Positions 22,801 to 36,489 of a DNA stretch of 64,000 nucleotides are shown piece by piece. Below the pieces are notes generated by a model, which saw only the letters and a list, made by a program, of their open reading frames with translations, did not search any database and was not told the origin of the DNA. The translations under genes were made by a program, and so were the position numbers. How positions within the stretch are numbered: position 1 is the first letter of the stretch; each line of letters begins with the position of its first letter. The stretch is from Lycocorax pyrrhopterus obiensis (lineage: Eukaryota; Chordata; Aves; Passeriformes; Paradisaeidae): the NCBI GenBank assembly GCA_014706295.1, contig JACSVZ010000002.1, positions 130,209,431 through 130,273,430 of the forward strand, in the 5' to 3' direction.

Positions 22801-25718
22801 TGTCATCACCTCAGGAAAGCAGCACAGAAGCTTTCAGTGTGGATGAAAGAGTGATGGCAGGCTTGGATCAGTGTGTGTTGTCACATGTGCAGCCTTTGGC
22901 TTTGGGACTTTGGGTTCGGGGTTTTTTTGTTTTTTTTTCTCCTCACTGAAAATGGATGTAATTTCGCTTACATTTTTATTTTAGATTATATGTATTTTTT
23001 TTAAGATGGGACAACTAAAGCTCTTCTCTGTTAAGTATCACTTTTGTTTAAAACAGTGTTTTAAAACACTTTGTGTGGGTAGGAGTGTGTTCATATTAGA
23101 TTTTTTTTTAGCACGAGTTGGATCCTTTTTGGTGGATCTCTAAGTAGATTTATTTTCTGATTATCAGACCAGTAGAGATATTGAGATCTGAGGAGCTAAG
23201 GTTTCTGAATCGTAAGTAAATACGGTTGAACAATATGTTACTCAGTGGTTCTCTTTCTTTAGTACCCCAACCCTACTTTTCAAAGGGGCTGGTAAAAATT
23301 ACACTAAATTGAAAATGTACTGCTTTAATGTATTTCAGAATTCAATGACAGCTAATGAATGTTTATGGAGACATTTCAGTTTATATGGTCAATTAATCAT
23401 ATAATATTTGCATGCTATGTAAACATTTTCCTAACAGAATTCAAAGACTTCAAATCACAGCAAATAAACACTTTTTTTTTTCTTATTTCTGGAGTTGCTT
23501 ATGGACAGCTGTGAGTGTAGTGAATTTGAAACTATGACCAAATATCAAAAATTCCTACAAAGGTATAAAATATTTTAAATGTCAGAATGTGGGAGGGTTT
23601 AGTTTGGAGTGGGACTGTCCTGAAGACACTGCTTTATCACTGTTTCCTTTGGCATCATGCTGTAGCTGGGTTGTTTAGCAATGTGTTGTGAAGGCTCTGC
23701 TGCATTGTCCTTGGTTCTCCTTTAACACCATCAGGCACAGCTAAAATGGCTTTACTCAGAGTTTAGTGCCATCTTCACAGCTGTTTAGGGTGGATAGAAA
23801 GGAGGGATGAGTTAGGCCTCTGATAAATAGGTAAGAGCCAGAAAGCCCTCTTGAACATTCTGTTCATGCCTAGTTCCTGTAACAGCCTTGCAAGGAGGAT
23901 GTTTCTCTACTCTCCTTAGCCCTGAGAGCATGGCTACTGTTTTTCTGAAACACTGGTGCTAGAACTGGCATATGTCCTTGAGGTCCGTTTGCCTCGTGTG
24001 CTGAAGGAACAGGCCTGAGTGAGAGGAGACCCCCTGGCACAGCCCTGTGTGTGTTGATGTTCTGAGGAGTGAAGAGACCTCCGGGGCTTGGTAATCTCCA
24101 CAGTAACAACTGCTGCGTGTTGCCTCCAGTGAAACTTAGTCCCATTTCCAGTGGTGTGTGCTCCTTCCAGTGTTCATCTGTTTCTGACTGGAAAAACTCT
24201 AGCAATAATACCATCCAGATGCCCAGAAATTTAATTTTTTTTGTGGCCATTTTTATAAACACCAGCTATTTCCATCTCTTTCCAAGTTTGAATGTCCTTA
24301 AATCATGTATTGCCCATTACTGGATAATATTGAACATTAAAGTAAGGCTGGGCATTTTGAGAGCAAAGACTCATTTTGGCATATGCACCAGAACATTGTG
24401 TTTGCATTTGGGGTTGCTGACTAGGATACACAAAATGGAAAATAGATTGATAGTCAGAAAAACACATTGTATATAATGGTTGTGTGGGACAGACTGAAAA
24501 ATAATGTACAAAGTATCTTTGTTAGAGAGAAAATATTTATTCAGAATTTTCCTTTCTGCCAGTGAATACCTCATGGTGGGAAAGAAAATAAATTATCTTT
24601 CAGAACTGAAGCATTTAGTTGCCTTCTGTTACATATCTGCTTATCAGGTTTCGGGCCCTGTTAAAATTGTTTTCAACATCTTAGTTACTTCATGATGAAT
24701 TACTGTTAAAATTTGCACTGCTTCAGAAGGTCCACTCAGATTCAGTTAGAACAGTTCTTTCTTGTGAAAGTGGGTAGTTTTATCCATCTCTTGCACAACT
24801 AGGGCAGCTCTTTACTAAGTTTCTTTGTATCACCCACTCCAAGACTGAATCTAGCTCCTGTGGGATGCTCTCAACCACGACAATAAAGTTTTGGGGGAGG
24901 GTAGAAGGAGTCTCCATCTGAGGAAGCCACCAATGGGGAACACAGCCAGAAAATGAGTCTCTAGCATGTCAATCTTTGTTTTCTGTTCTGTGGCAGACTC
25001 AGAGTCAGCCATGGCTTTTCATGATGCATTAACCAGCTCCTGGTCAGGAATCATCTCTTGATGTAAGAATTTTGCCTGTCAGTTTGTTCTTCTGTGTGAT
25101 AAAATTTCTCCAGGACCTATGGCAAACTCCTTGCCAGTCCTTAGGAGTCTATTCCTGTAGAAAAGATTAATCTTGCACTGTTATCTTCATGTTAGCAACT
25201 ATGGACTGTCTTCTGAAAAGGAAGCATGAGTTGTCACCAGTTCACATTTAGAGTTGCTGTTCCTGAAATACATTTTCTTCTCTCTCTTTTAATTTCCAAG
25301 ATTTTCTGAAGCAAGAATCCCTCAGACTACAGGAACCATTAAACTCCTGAAAAAAAAAAGCAAAGGAGTACTGAGTGGAATAAGGAAAATATATTTGTGT
25401 CCTTCTCAAACCTTTTCATGCTGACAGGCTGAGTGAAACAACGTTCTTTTTCTTGCTTTAAAAATACTTGATTATTATGAATTGTTGTTGATGTTAACTA
25501 CGGACTTCAACTAACAATACTTACAGATTCTATACAGGGACTGCCAACTGCTACATTATTATGTAGACCTAATTTCTTGAAGTTATAGGCATTATTCTGT
25601 GCCAGTGTGTCTGCATGTTTGTGGTGGAAGGGAAGCAATGCTTCTGGGTGACTGATGTGGTTGGAGTGCATCCTTTTATGTAATCAAAGAACTTATCTCC
25701 TTCTCTCCTGTATTGCAG
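16457..25718 (+). other. MATN2: MATN2 intron 1 (inferred)
   Basis: A 9.3-kb interval between the CpG-island donor and the signal-peptide exon acceptor. It holds a CR1 3' remnant near 18,760 and is otherwise AT-rich unique-looking sequence. The open frames here (up to 135 codons, for example 22,489-22,854 and 24,069-24,476) have no recognisable domains. The intron's left edge depends on the exon 1 call being right. Confidence 0.5.
18755..18815 (+). mobile_element. CR1 LINE 3'-end fragment
   Basis: GAGTTGGACCTGATGGCTT...GAGGTCCTTTCTGACC...ATTCTATGATTACATG follows the conserved CR1 3' end (TTGGACTAGATGATC...TTCCAACC...ATTCTATGATT), in + orientation and diverged. Only the last 60 bp or so is recognisable. 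Confidence 0.75.
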
Positions 25719-25880
25719 TTTTACATCCTTGTGTGTCCTTCTGTTTCTTGAAGATGAAGAAAAAGATTGCATGTTTCTTTCTGCTATTTGCACCTGCTCT
25801 GCTTTCCACTGTCATGGCAAAAGATCTCCCTGGAAGACATTTCACCCGAAGAAGGGATGTTAACACACAATCTCTACTGG
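25719..25880 (+). CDS. MATN2: MATN2 exon 2: start codon, signal peptide and N-terminal basic segment
   Basis: The acceptor is CCTGTATTGCAG|TTTTAC. There is 35 nt of 5' UTR, then ATG at 25,754 in good context (AAGATGA, A at -3); no earlier ATG lies in the exon. The donor is CTACTGG|GTAAGT at 25,881. Coding is 25,754-25,880: 42 codons plus one base (phase 1). Residues 2-4 are Lys, followed by a hydrophobic core IACFFLLFAPALLSTV and likely signal-peptidase cleavage after VMA (residue 22). The mature N-terminus has a basic cluster TRRRD (31-35), as in other matrilin-2 proteins, and ends SLL-E, joining the VWA exon. The open frame extends 33 codons upstream but crosses the acceptor, so that part is intronic. 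Confidence 0.92.
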
Positions 25881-28800
25881 GTAAGTTACACACAAAATAC
25901 CCCAAATGCCACTACCAAAAGCTGTCTCAAATACAGAAGATAAAAGGCATAAGCAGCTGGCCAAACCTTGGCTGAATTAGTTTATAATAAAAAGTAGATT
26001 TTCATTTGCCAGCAGGTATGTGATAAATTTTGTTGACCAAGTAGCAGCTGTTAAAAGAAAGTGTTTACTTTTGGGGTACCAGATTTACTTTATGTAAGTG
26101 GTATGAAATAAATATTTGCTACAGGACTGTTGGCTTGAAAAAAGGAAACAACTTTATTTTCAGTGTTTAGAGAAAATACCTGCTGGTCCATGGAGGTTTT
26201 GTAAAATGTGCCTTTTACCATGCCGGAAAGTTTTACCTGTCTATATGTGTGTAATGTGCATAAAGATGATTGACTGGAAATCTGTGGCTATTGAAATGAG
26301 GCGTATCATTACATTACTTGATGCTAATCCCTTCGTTTTTTCAGATGTATTTATAATGAGTAGCTTATTTTATAATGAGTAATTCTTTATAATGAGCTAA
26401 TTTTTTTCTCTTTTGCCAAAAATCTTAGGACAGGGTGTATCAGTTTCAGTTTGTGGGCTGTCATATTTTAAAACATAAGATTAATCTCTCTCTTGTTGGT
26501 CATCACCTGTGCATCACCAGGAAGGCAACTTTTTCATCTCCTAACAGTTTGTGACTTAGAATAACTGTCTTTTGCTAATTGTTTAAAGTAATTGCCAGGT
26601 TATGAAAACACAGTGTGGATGGGGTTTGGACACAGCCTATCGCTAGGGATTAATGATTGACATCAGCAGTAGATTTCATCAGATACCTTTCTCCAGCCAC
26701 TGGGAGATGGTAAGTGGACTCCATAAAGGTCATCTAACCTAAGTGAACATGAGGAATGTGAAATGTCCTGCAGAAGATATATTGGGAAGAAAGAAGAAGA
26801 AAGAAAGAATATGGGAGAATGGGTGACAGAGAGGAGAGCACCAAGTTTTATCGGTGAAACACTTCTCTAAACAAAATGTAATCCTTTAAATAATGTAAAA
26901 CTCCATAAAGTACCATTCACATCTGTTAACTTAAAAACACCAGTTTTCAGTTCCAATAGGACGAATTTAAAACAAAAGACGACAGATTTCCATTTTTTAT
27001 TCATCTTCCCCAAAACTAATAGATGCAGTCTTGAAACACTTGGAGTTCTGCTACTGAAGGCTGAAAACCACAGCTCTGGAGATCTAATTCACAAAAAAAC
27101 CATGGATATAGAACAACAAAGAGAAATGCCCACATTCACACCTTACTTAATCTCAAACTTTCTAAAATCCTAAATTCTAAAATGTGATTATATAACAACT
27201 CTTTCCGAGTAAATACCCTGAGTGAGCTTATTACTTTAAGAAGGAAACTGCCTGTCTCTCTAGAAAATGAGTGCAAAGGCAAGGTGTTATGTGGAGAAAC
27301 CGAAAGTGTCACATTTCTCAGTTGCCATTTTACCTGTGATTTTTTAGAATTCCTTTTATAGCCTCTTTTTCAAATTTAAATAGTGGAAAATATGTGAAAG
27401 GGATTAGCACTCAATATAAATCGAAATTGGTAGATTAAATTATTTATTTCTTCTTTCAAAAGCCAAGAGATTTCTGGTCCCTGTATTTGGAAACCTCTGG
27501 ATCCCTATTCAATTTGGCATGTGCAGGATACAAACAGTTCTGGCTAAAGGAACCTTTTCAAGACATTAAATGAAGCAAAAAACTTGGAACATTCTCTGAT
27601 CCAGCCCATAAAAGTACGTGGCAGTTTGGAGTCAGACTCTTGGGCATTGCATTCTGTTTCAAGAAATTAGGCCACTTGCTTCGGGTTCAGCAATGGATAG
27701 AAACAGTGGCATGGTAAAAACATCCCTCTCTGTAAAGAACAGCGTGTAAAATGCCACTGTGCTGGAAAGCTGGGTGTTCCTTAAATGGCATGAGAAAGAA
27801 CATGGCCAAAACATGATCTCAGTGACATCAAGTCAATAGACTTAATAAAATCGCTCTGGAATTCCAGCAATTTAACAGGGATTAGAAGTTGTCACATTCT
27901 ATATAGTATGCATATTGTAAGTAGTGGTGGTGATGACAATTGCTGCTGTTGTATAAAGACTTGCTTGGCAGGCAAAAGGGAGCAAAACCGCTGCGAAGAA
28001 CCAACAGGTACCTGGTAAAATAATAAAAGTTAAGGTTGGGGGTTGGGGTTTTTTTTGGTTGGAAGTCTCTTTTTCAGGACTAAAATGGAGATTTATGCTA
28101 TGTAAGTATAGTAGTATGAAAATAATTTCATTCCTTTTTTCTTCATTTCACCATTTTTAAAACAAAACTGTACTGCTGTGGTAACTATTTACTGGTAAAA
28201 TACCAGTAGTGTCCATGTACAGAAGTAAAAGTCGTTGCTCTAGGAAACTGACAAGTTAAATAAGTAAAACGGAATGGATGAAAAATTCTATGAGATTGTC
28301 TGTATAGAGAGAAAGGTACTTTGAGATCCAGGTTTAGGAGGATTTAATTTTTCATCAGCCATGCACTAATACTTTATAGATTTCTTAAAAGTCTTGTTAG
28401 GTCTAATTTCCTATACGTTTTAGCAAAGTCTTCTGAAGGAATGAGCTATGTCTGAAAAGACATATGTTTTTCTTTTTCCTCAATTTTTCAACTAAATCTC
28501 AATGTGCTCTGTTTTAATTTGGCAGGTCTTTGCATTGCTTATTGCTGTGTAAAACGATTATTGCTGTAGCTAATAACTTCTCTTAAAGAGCTGAAATATT
28601 TCGTTCAAGGATCTATCAAAAATAGAGTTTTTGGAACTCTCACTATGGGGCCCTTGAAAGCCAAACTGCTTTGCGGGTTTTTTCTTTTATTAAACACTGA
28701 GTCAGACTTCCACATATTAAAAACTTGTCAATTGTGCCAAATTAATTAACTTTTAACTTTTTTCTTAGATCTTTCTTGCAGCATATTAGATATGCATGTA

Positions 28801-31800
28801 TTTCAAGTGATAAAAGAATTTGTATTGTATTGCTAGAAGATACTGTTTTCATGCAGGTGTATTTATGTTTTAAAGGATTGTTTCCATATTCGTGCAAGAT
28901 CTTGTGAAACGACAGAAAGAAATAGGATGGTCAGTTTTTCTTTTCTGTAGCAGACAACAGTCTCCTCTCCCCTTATGTGACATATGAACTAAATTTTGCC
29001 TTCTTTTTCCCCTCATTAGTACTTTGATCCAGAGTTTGGATCAAATTGGCCTTATCCTGATTTGTGAAAGGAAAATAATATTTTGGTTTTTTCTAAGGAA
29101 AAGCAGTAATATACTTGCTACATGGTTTTAAAGATAAAATTATTTCTCTTAGATTAGCCGATTCCCTTCAGATATAATGAAATGGACTTCTGTACCTAAA
29201 CAGACTGATGAAGAGCTGGGTCAGTTGTCCAGAGTGGTGGTTTCCATAGTGTGTTTGCAAGGCCAGTCAGGGTTCCACAGCACCTTTCAGCAGGTTCCAT
29301 ATCTAGAAGCAACATGTGTCTTGTCCTTGCAAGATGTAGTGCTTTTTTGGTGTTTGAAGTTGTGGATTTTTTTACTGAAGCAGATTTTGGACTTAGGCCC
29401 TACTGCATCTTAATCATTTATTATAAAACAAAGCAAATCAAAATTCCTACATTATTGAAAAAACCCCACAAGTTTTTGTGTTTGCTTTTTTTCTTGATGA
29501 ACTCTGGTCTTGTAAACCGGGCATGTATTGCATTTCACGTGGGCATACTTCTTTGGAAAGATCTGAAGTGAATGCATGAAAGCTGTAGTGAATACAGTGA
29601 AAGCTGTAGAATACTATTCTAAGCAGTAACATTCTTTCTGTTCCTTAGGAATATAAAACATGCAGCTACATGATTTTGAAAATAACTATGTAAGGAGAAA
29701 AGCTAGTTTAGGGGGCATTCGTTTAGATATTACATGATACCAGTAGAAACTACAAAAAATTAACTGATACACAAAATTAAAACAGAGGGAAAAGGAGGCC
29801 AAGAAGGAAATGTACTTGGCTCCTGTTCAGTGGAAGCTGCTGCAAAATGCAAATGCCCCGTCTGTGTTAAATTACATTTTACAACAAAATAAACAATGAT
29901 TTGTCTCTTGGTTGTATGATTCCACTAATAATATGAAGGGAAGTAATAGGAACTACATGGAGCACTCACTAAATTTATGAATCATTTGCTACAGCCAGTT
30001 AAAATTAATCCAAAGATTCTTATATCCAACCCAGTTCTTAAACTTGAGTTAACTTAGGGCTTAAGACATTATCAGGTTAAACATTCTGAGTTATTTTAGC
30101 AGCAAATCAGAGGGGAAACTATGTGACAAAAGTGAGCCCAAATGCTTCTGTGGAGCACAGATAAGATTCCTGTTTAGTTTTGGTTTAATTCGTTGTATAT
30201 TTATACAGTAAGAGCTGGCCAGACATCTCAAAATTCTGCTGATGTGGACTGTTGAGCCAATGTGGGGTGCTTTCTGCTGTAAGAAACTCAGTCACAGCCT
30301 CAGTGTATGTGTGTATATATTATTTCTTCGCATAAATGCAACTCTGCCAAGTTTTATGTCCTCAGACATAATCCTGTCAGAAAGTAGAATCATTGTATCT
30401 GAAGTCTGTACTGCAATTGAAATCAGAATTGTGTCACAGTAACTGTACCATGTATTAGACATACTGTACTGGTATAGTACTAGGGGAGATGAAAGCTCTT
30501 CCATGCAGCAGATGAAGGTAGGAAGTAGTTGCAAGTCACATCTTTTCAATTACCACATAATTAGCTAAAATATAAGCACAATCCCAGCCAAACTTTTGTA
30601 AGGATACAGTGTAATCAAATACCTATGCATTTATTTACCTGTCAACTCTACTCAAAACCTGAAGTTGCCGTATAAATAGAAACATTCTGTTTGGAAAGAA
30701 AGCAAGCAAAGCATTTTACCATCTGCAAAATCACCTGTTTCTTCCTTCTGAAGTGTGTAGATACATACTGCAATCTTTGTGCCTCAAGGCAATATTAGTA
30801 ATGGTGTGGTTTGCGTCTCAGTAGTGCTTGTTTTAATAGTTGAGAGGTCACCCATGAACTTTATGCTGACTCTCAAAACTTCAACTTTCATCTTAATCTC
30901 TCAGCTGTTGGCCCCTCCTCCACAGTAGCCGCTTTTTCAGATTCTGAGGTTTATGCACAGCAGAACATCCTCTCTCTGTGGCTTTGTGGCTTGGTTTGTG
31001 CTGAGACTGTACCTCCCCAGCCCCTAACAGAGGTCCTAGAGTCTGAGAAAGCGGGATCTGATCAGCAATCATATCCCTGCCCAGCCCGTTGTTCCCTGCA
31101 GCAGCTGTTATCCCTTAAACAGCCCCAGCTAATGAGCCATGAGGACTAGCTGGGACCATGACAGACCTCAGGGATTTGTGTCCTAATCTGAGTATGCTCA
31201 TCTGCAGCCAATTATCACGGAGATCAGAAAGTTTGGATTTTGGTCTGTGCTAGCAGTTTTTAACCACAGAACAGCATTATGCTTGCCAAATCTTGTATTT
31301 AGTATTCATTATTAATTTTCTGGTGTCAAAATCACATTCACTTTTAAGCCACCTACGGGGTATTTCTGTAATTTAAGTTCTATGGAATATAATTAGATTT
31401 CCAGCATCACAGGGAATTGTTTTGTATTTCTTTAATGTGTATTGCCTCTAACAAAGTCTTTTCCTCTTTCCTCCTTCCTTCCTTCTTTCTTTGTTTTGAT
31501 TTCTTATTCTTTTAATTTGCCTTCCCCCTTTTTTTCTTCTTTTCCCTTTTTTTTAAAGGTAATTTGTAATTTTTCCACAGGATGAAAGAATATCTGCTGT
31601 TACAGAAAAACTGAGTCATGAACTAAACATCAAGTGATCTTTGTATTTCTGAATTTGTTTGTTACAACCCCCACGAATTACTGTGAAATACCATTTCTGT
31701 TTGAAAAAGAGTTTGCCTTGACAATAATTCAGTGAGGAAAATTACTGTGAGTAAAAAAACTGTTGTTATGTGTATATTCTCAAGGAGCTCAAAGCCTCCT

Positions 31801-34800
31801 CTGTGTATCATGTCTTGAAGAAAAATCAGGCCAAAAGAAAGAACACTGGTGTTCAGCAGTGTGCTGGTTTGGACTTCATTTTGAGAACTTTAGCTTCTTA
31901 ATTAAAAAAGCACGTATGTGCAAAATTAACTTGAAAATCTTGGAAACAGCATTTGCATGACTTAAGCAACATCTCATTTTATAGGCATGAGTGGGTAATC
32001 AGACACTATTGTGGATGAAGACAACATACCTTAAATTGCTTTGGAACCTTGAAGACACCATCTTATTTAAGTACTGCTGAAGTGGCAGAACTGCTAGTTC
32101 GCCAGTGGACATGATGTCCCACATGTTTTGGGAGACAGGGGGAATGGTATACAGCACTACCCCATCATGCTGTTTCTGAATTTGTTCTGGAAAAGAATCT
32201 AATACTTAGGCCGTTACCAATAAATAGAAATATGTGGTTTCAGGTCAGCTGATCAATGAGTAATGTTGAGGTTGCTAACAGCTTTCCCTGTAAACAAAGG
32301 CATGGGCAACTTTGAAAAAAACTATGGATAGGAGTTTTTAAAATGTTAAGCTAATGTCGTGAAAGCAAGACATCACAAACTCATTAAGGTCACATTTTTT
32401 TCCCTAAATTTTCTATGCTGCTACTAACAATTGTTTACTTTCTTTATCTGTTCCTTCTCTAATAATTTCTGTGTCCTTCCAACAGCACCCCAAGTAGCTC
32501 AGGCAAGATAGGAGTTTCAGATCTTCAAGGAGAACGATAAAAAGATCACCTTCTCCCATACAATCACCTTTTTCATGTTGTTTGTGATTTGATGTTTTGC
32601 AGGTGAGTGCAGGAAAAGGCAGTCACAATCAGAGTAAGTGCTTCCAGGCTGCCTGTGGGAACAGGATGCAAAGTAGGATTAGTGTGTGTACGACGAGTTT
32701 CTCCATCATGGCTCAGAAAATGAATTCCTCATCTCTCGTGGGTGTAAGCTATCCTTAGCTGAGAGCACATAATATTTGTTTCTGTCAGGAAGTGGTGGGT
32801 AGATGTTCATGTTGCCATGTGCATGGGGATATCAGGATACTTTAGCCCTCTGTCCAGGTGTTCCACTGCCTGCAAAGAAAACAACCTGCTCCCTGGTCCC
32901 CCTGACCATGAAAGCAGGTTTGTCTGCTGTCAGGAAATGCAACAGTTTCTATCTCAGAGCAGCTGAAATATGCAGAAAGAACTAAGAAACTTGAGGCTAT
33001 CCCTACACCATACTTTGGCTTCATACCAGAGACAGCACCAGTATTGGTAAAAAAATGAAGAAATACTAGGAGTCAGTTCTGGGACTCTGGATTTAGAGGG
33101 ACTTAGTGTTAATAATGACCTTGTTATTTTGAAAAGCATGACAGGGAAGGAATAGAAATAGTGAGGTGAAATGAGAACAAAGTAATATACCCTCCTGCAG
33201 TGACTAATAATGAAGCATTTGCATGTAGAAGGAAATGTAAATCTCTGGACAAGAGCCTCCTGCTGTACAGTTCTCCCAGCAATTTTTGAAGTTCAGAAAA
33301 GATTTTGTCAGAGGCAATAAAGAAGTGTCTGGAGGCTGTGTTCCATTTAGAGATTGTTCCCAGATGAAGAAATTTGTAAGGAAAAATGGGTGAGCTGCCA
33401 AACTCATAATGAATGTTTGGGTTAGGGCCATAGGCCTGTGTGTTTGGGGAAAGATTCAGAGCAAGGATGGGGCCAGAGAGTACAGGGACAGGCCTTGGAT
33501 GCAAGGCCTGTCCCAGAGCTGGGTAGAGGTGGCGTCACCTGCAGAACCAAGTGCAGCATGTATGTGTGATAGGAAAGAGGTATTGAGCAGTTCCTAACAT
33601 TTACTTCAGGAACTGTATTATATCTGAAATGTACCATACCATACTTTGTCCATCTTTGAATTAAAATGAGAAAAAATCCGAGAGGAATGGAAGCTAACTT
33701 GCTCAAAATATCCCACTAGAGACAAGAAGTGCTTGGAATTACTGCTCTTCTTCATTTATTCTTTGCAACAATCATAACCACAAAATGTGTTTCCCAAATA
33801 GTTTTGCGCTTGGTATGTTTATGAATGAATTGGAAATTTGGCTATTCTTCATTTGCATAATTCTATGACAAGAAGATTAAACCTTCTTGATGACCTAAGA
33901 AATCCTTTGGAATTATCTGAGAACCTGTCAAACAAAATCTTTCTGGCTGGATATTTAGCTAGGGAAAACCAGAATTCTGGACTTCAAGAAAAAAATACTT
34001 GACACCCAGCAAGTTCATACTTCTTTTAACAAATTTGGTAGGAGTTATGCAGAGATTTATAAGGAAAGAAGTTGTAAAAAGAAGACGGGCAAGTAATATT
34101 GAGGGCTCGAGGGAAAATGAAATAATAAAATGGCAAAGAAAGAAGATACATTTAGGAAGAAGTTGTAAAATATGCTAACTGGGAGAATGGTTTCCTCCCC
34201 CTTTTATTTAATTTTGAGTGAAGACTTGTTCTGTTACTCAAAGATAAAATCTAAAAATAAACCTGGTGTTACTGCTGGCACTGTCACAGGACATGTAATT
34301 TTTGTATATGCATTACTGGGGAGTGAGCTAAGAAACACAAAACATTAAAATTACCATGAAAACCTGCTCAGGCAATAATTTTTCTATGATCTCATTTTTT
34401 TCTTAACTGATTTAATCTTTCCTTTTTGCTTGAATTGTCGTACTCTATAACAAACATCTTCTTCATGGAGCTAGTATTTACTTGTTATAAATTACTTTTT
34501 CAATGTCTAAACTTTGCTGTAGTGTTTATCAAATTGAGATAACCTTCTTTAACATTTATCCATTCCCATCTGTTAGGATAAAGACCTACATAACCAAATA
34601 AGTAATATCCAGATTAAAAAAAAAAAAAGAAAAAAAAGTATTGAGGAGCCATAAAGATGTAGGACCAAACCAGAAAATAACTAACTCATTTTTAAACAAG
34701 CAGTTTTTTCAAGAGAGCCAGCTTGCAAAAACTTTTGAAAAATCACCATCTAAAACTTGTGTCCTTTGAATGTGTTCAGTTTGAATATCCCCAGATGGAA

Positions 34801-36489
34801 ATGTTTGAGGAAATGAAACAGTGCTGGGAACATTCTTGGGCCTTGGAACTCCACCCTGATTGTTGCTATTAAATGGCTGGAGCTGTCTCTGGCCCACAGT
34901 GACTAGCAATCTCCATGCGTGGTTCAGAAGGTACAGACCTTAATCCCTACAGGGATTATTCCCAGGAGTATTCCCTCTTGCATACAGCCACTCTGAGCAG
35001 GAAGGTGAGTTTAACACCGTGGATGCAGGCCAGCTGGCCTCTGAGCTTAGCTGGTACCTGAGACTGCTCTCTGGCACTGAGACCAGTGGTGCAACGTGGT
35101 CTGCTTCTGTGCTGGGGAATACCCTGAGCTCACAGACCAGTTCCATCCACATTGGATGGATTCCTGGCTCATGCTGCTTCCCATATCGTGCCTGAGAACT
35201 GCTTGAGAAAATGTGAATTGTCCTCAGACAACAGTATCAGGAACTGTTCTAATGATTTAACAGCCTAGAAGAGTCAATTCCAATGCCCAAGAAAGCTCCC
35301 TAGTGCTACTTTAGTTGTATTAAGGGAATGTAGCGTTATTGAAAAATAAGACGAGAGGGTAGAAACACGCTCTCAGACGGACCCTGGGTGGGTGAGCAAA
35401 ATCAAAACAGAGTGAGCTTTGTCAAAGCCAAAATAGGCTGAGCATAATTTGCTTCGAGAAAGGAATAGAAGGAAACCTGCAGTCATCAGATAAAATGATT
35501 TAACAGAATTTTCAACTTTAGAGGAAATTAAGATGCTCAATATTATTTTAAGCTTTGTTTTATGTATCTCTCAGTAATTGGATCCCAGCTGGATTCTTCC
35601 CAGTAGAACTGAAATTTCCTTGCATTGTTAGTTGTCCAAAGGTGGCATCACTGTAACTGTCATTTACAAAGTGCATATTGAGTAGAGAAGAACATATTTA
35701 CTACTGAATTGATTTTTCCTTCTATCTTTGTCTTGCCTCTCCTGGCTTCCCCTTTGGATAATACAACCCACACGGAGGGGTTTTTTTAACTTTTGTGTTG
35801 GCAGTACAAGACCTCTGCTGACTTAGAAGTAGGTTTATGGATGAGTAGCTCTTTTCAATGAGTATGTCAATTTTCATAAGAATGAAAGGGAATTACTTTT
35901 GGTTATGAAGATATTTGCCAAAGTTGTGAGAAAGTTCACTGTTTAAAATGAGAGCTGGTCAGAGGAAGGGACTATAATTTACAGGACAAATGGAGAAGCA
36001 TGTAACTGCTAAAAAGCTATCACTGAAAATACATCTGAGGGGATGAGTGTTTAGATCTGTTAGTCATTACTACTGATTGCCACTCCTCAAAATACCACTG
36101 AGCTGGATTTTTTATCTGTAGAAGAGTTAAGTTTTTTTTTTCAATGAGCCCAAGTTAAACCAACTTTAATAGTTACAGAACTTTAAAAAATTCATACCAA
36201 ATCAGAAGACAAAGATTTTAAATACATCTTAATTGGAAATGTTTGGTATTTCTATAGATAGAACTTTGAAATACACTGTGTTCCATTCAGATGAATAGAT
36301 TTTTCTGAAGTAATTCAACACAATGTGATGTGTTTCTGGTAGTCCTATCCACCAGTGCTCTCCAGGCTTTTTCCCACCAAGATTCATTCCAGACTTTAGA
36401 ATAGAGAAAAATGAATCTCTTCAGACTGGGATCCAAATCTTTATGTTCCAATTAAAAGGATTCAACACCATGGCTGTAATCTTGACTTG

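Noticed and set aside
22489..22854. 121-codon open frame in intron 1
   Set aside because: No recognisable domain, no splice context, and a matching open frame on the opposite strand. Consistent with chance.
25655..25753. In-frame upstream extension (33 codons) of the MATN2 start
   Set aside because: A polypyrimidine tract and CAG acceptor at 25,716-25,718 interrupt it. The ATG at 25,754 has good context and directly begins a signal peptide.
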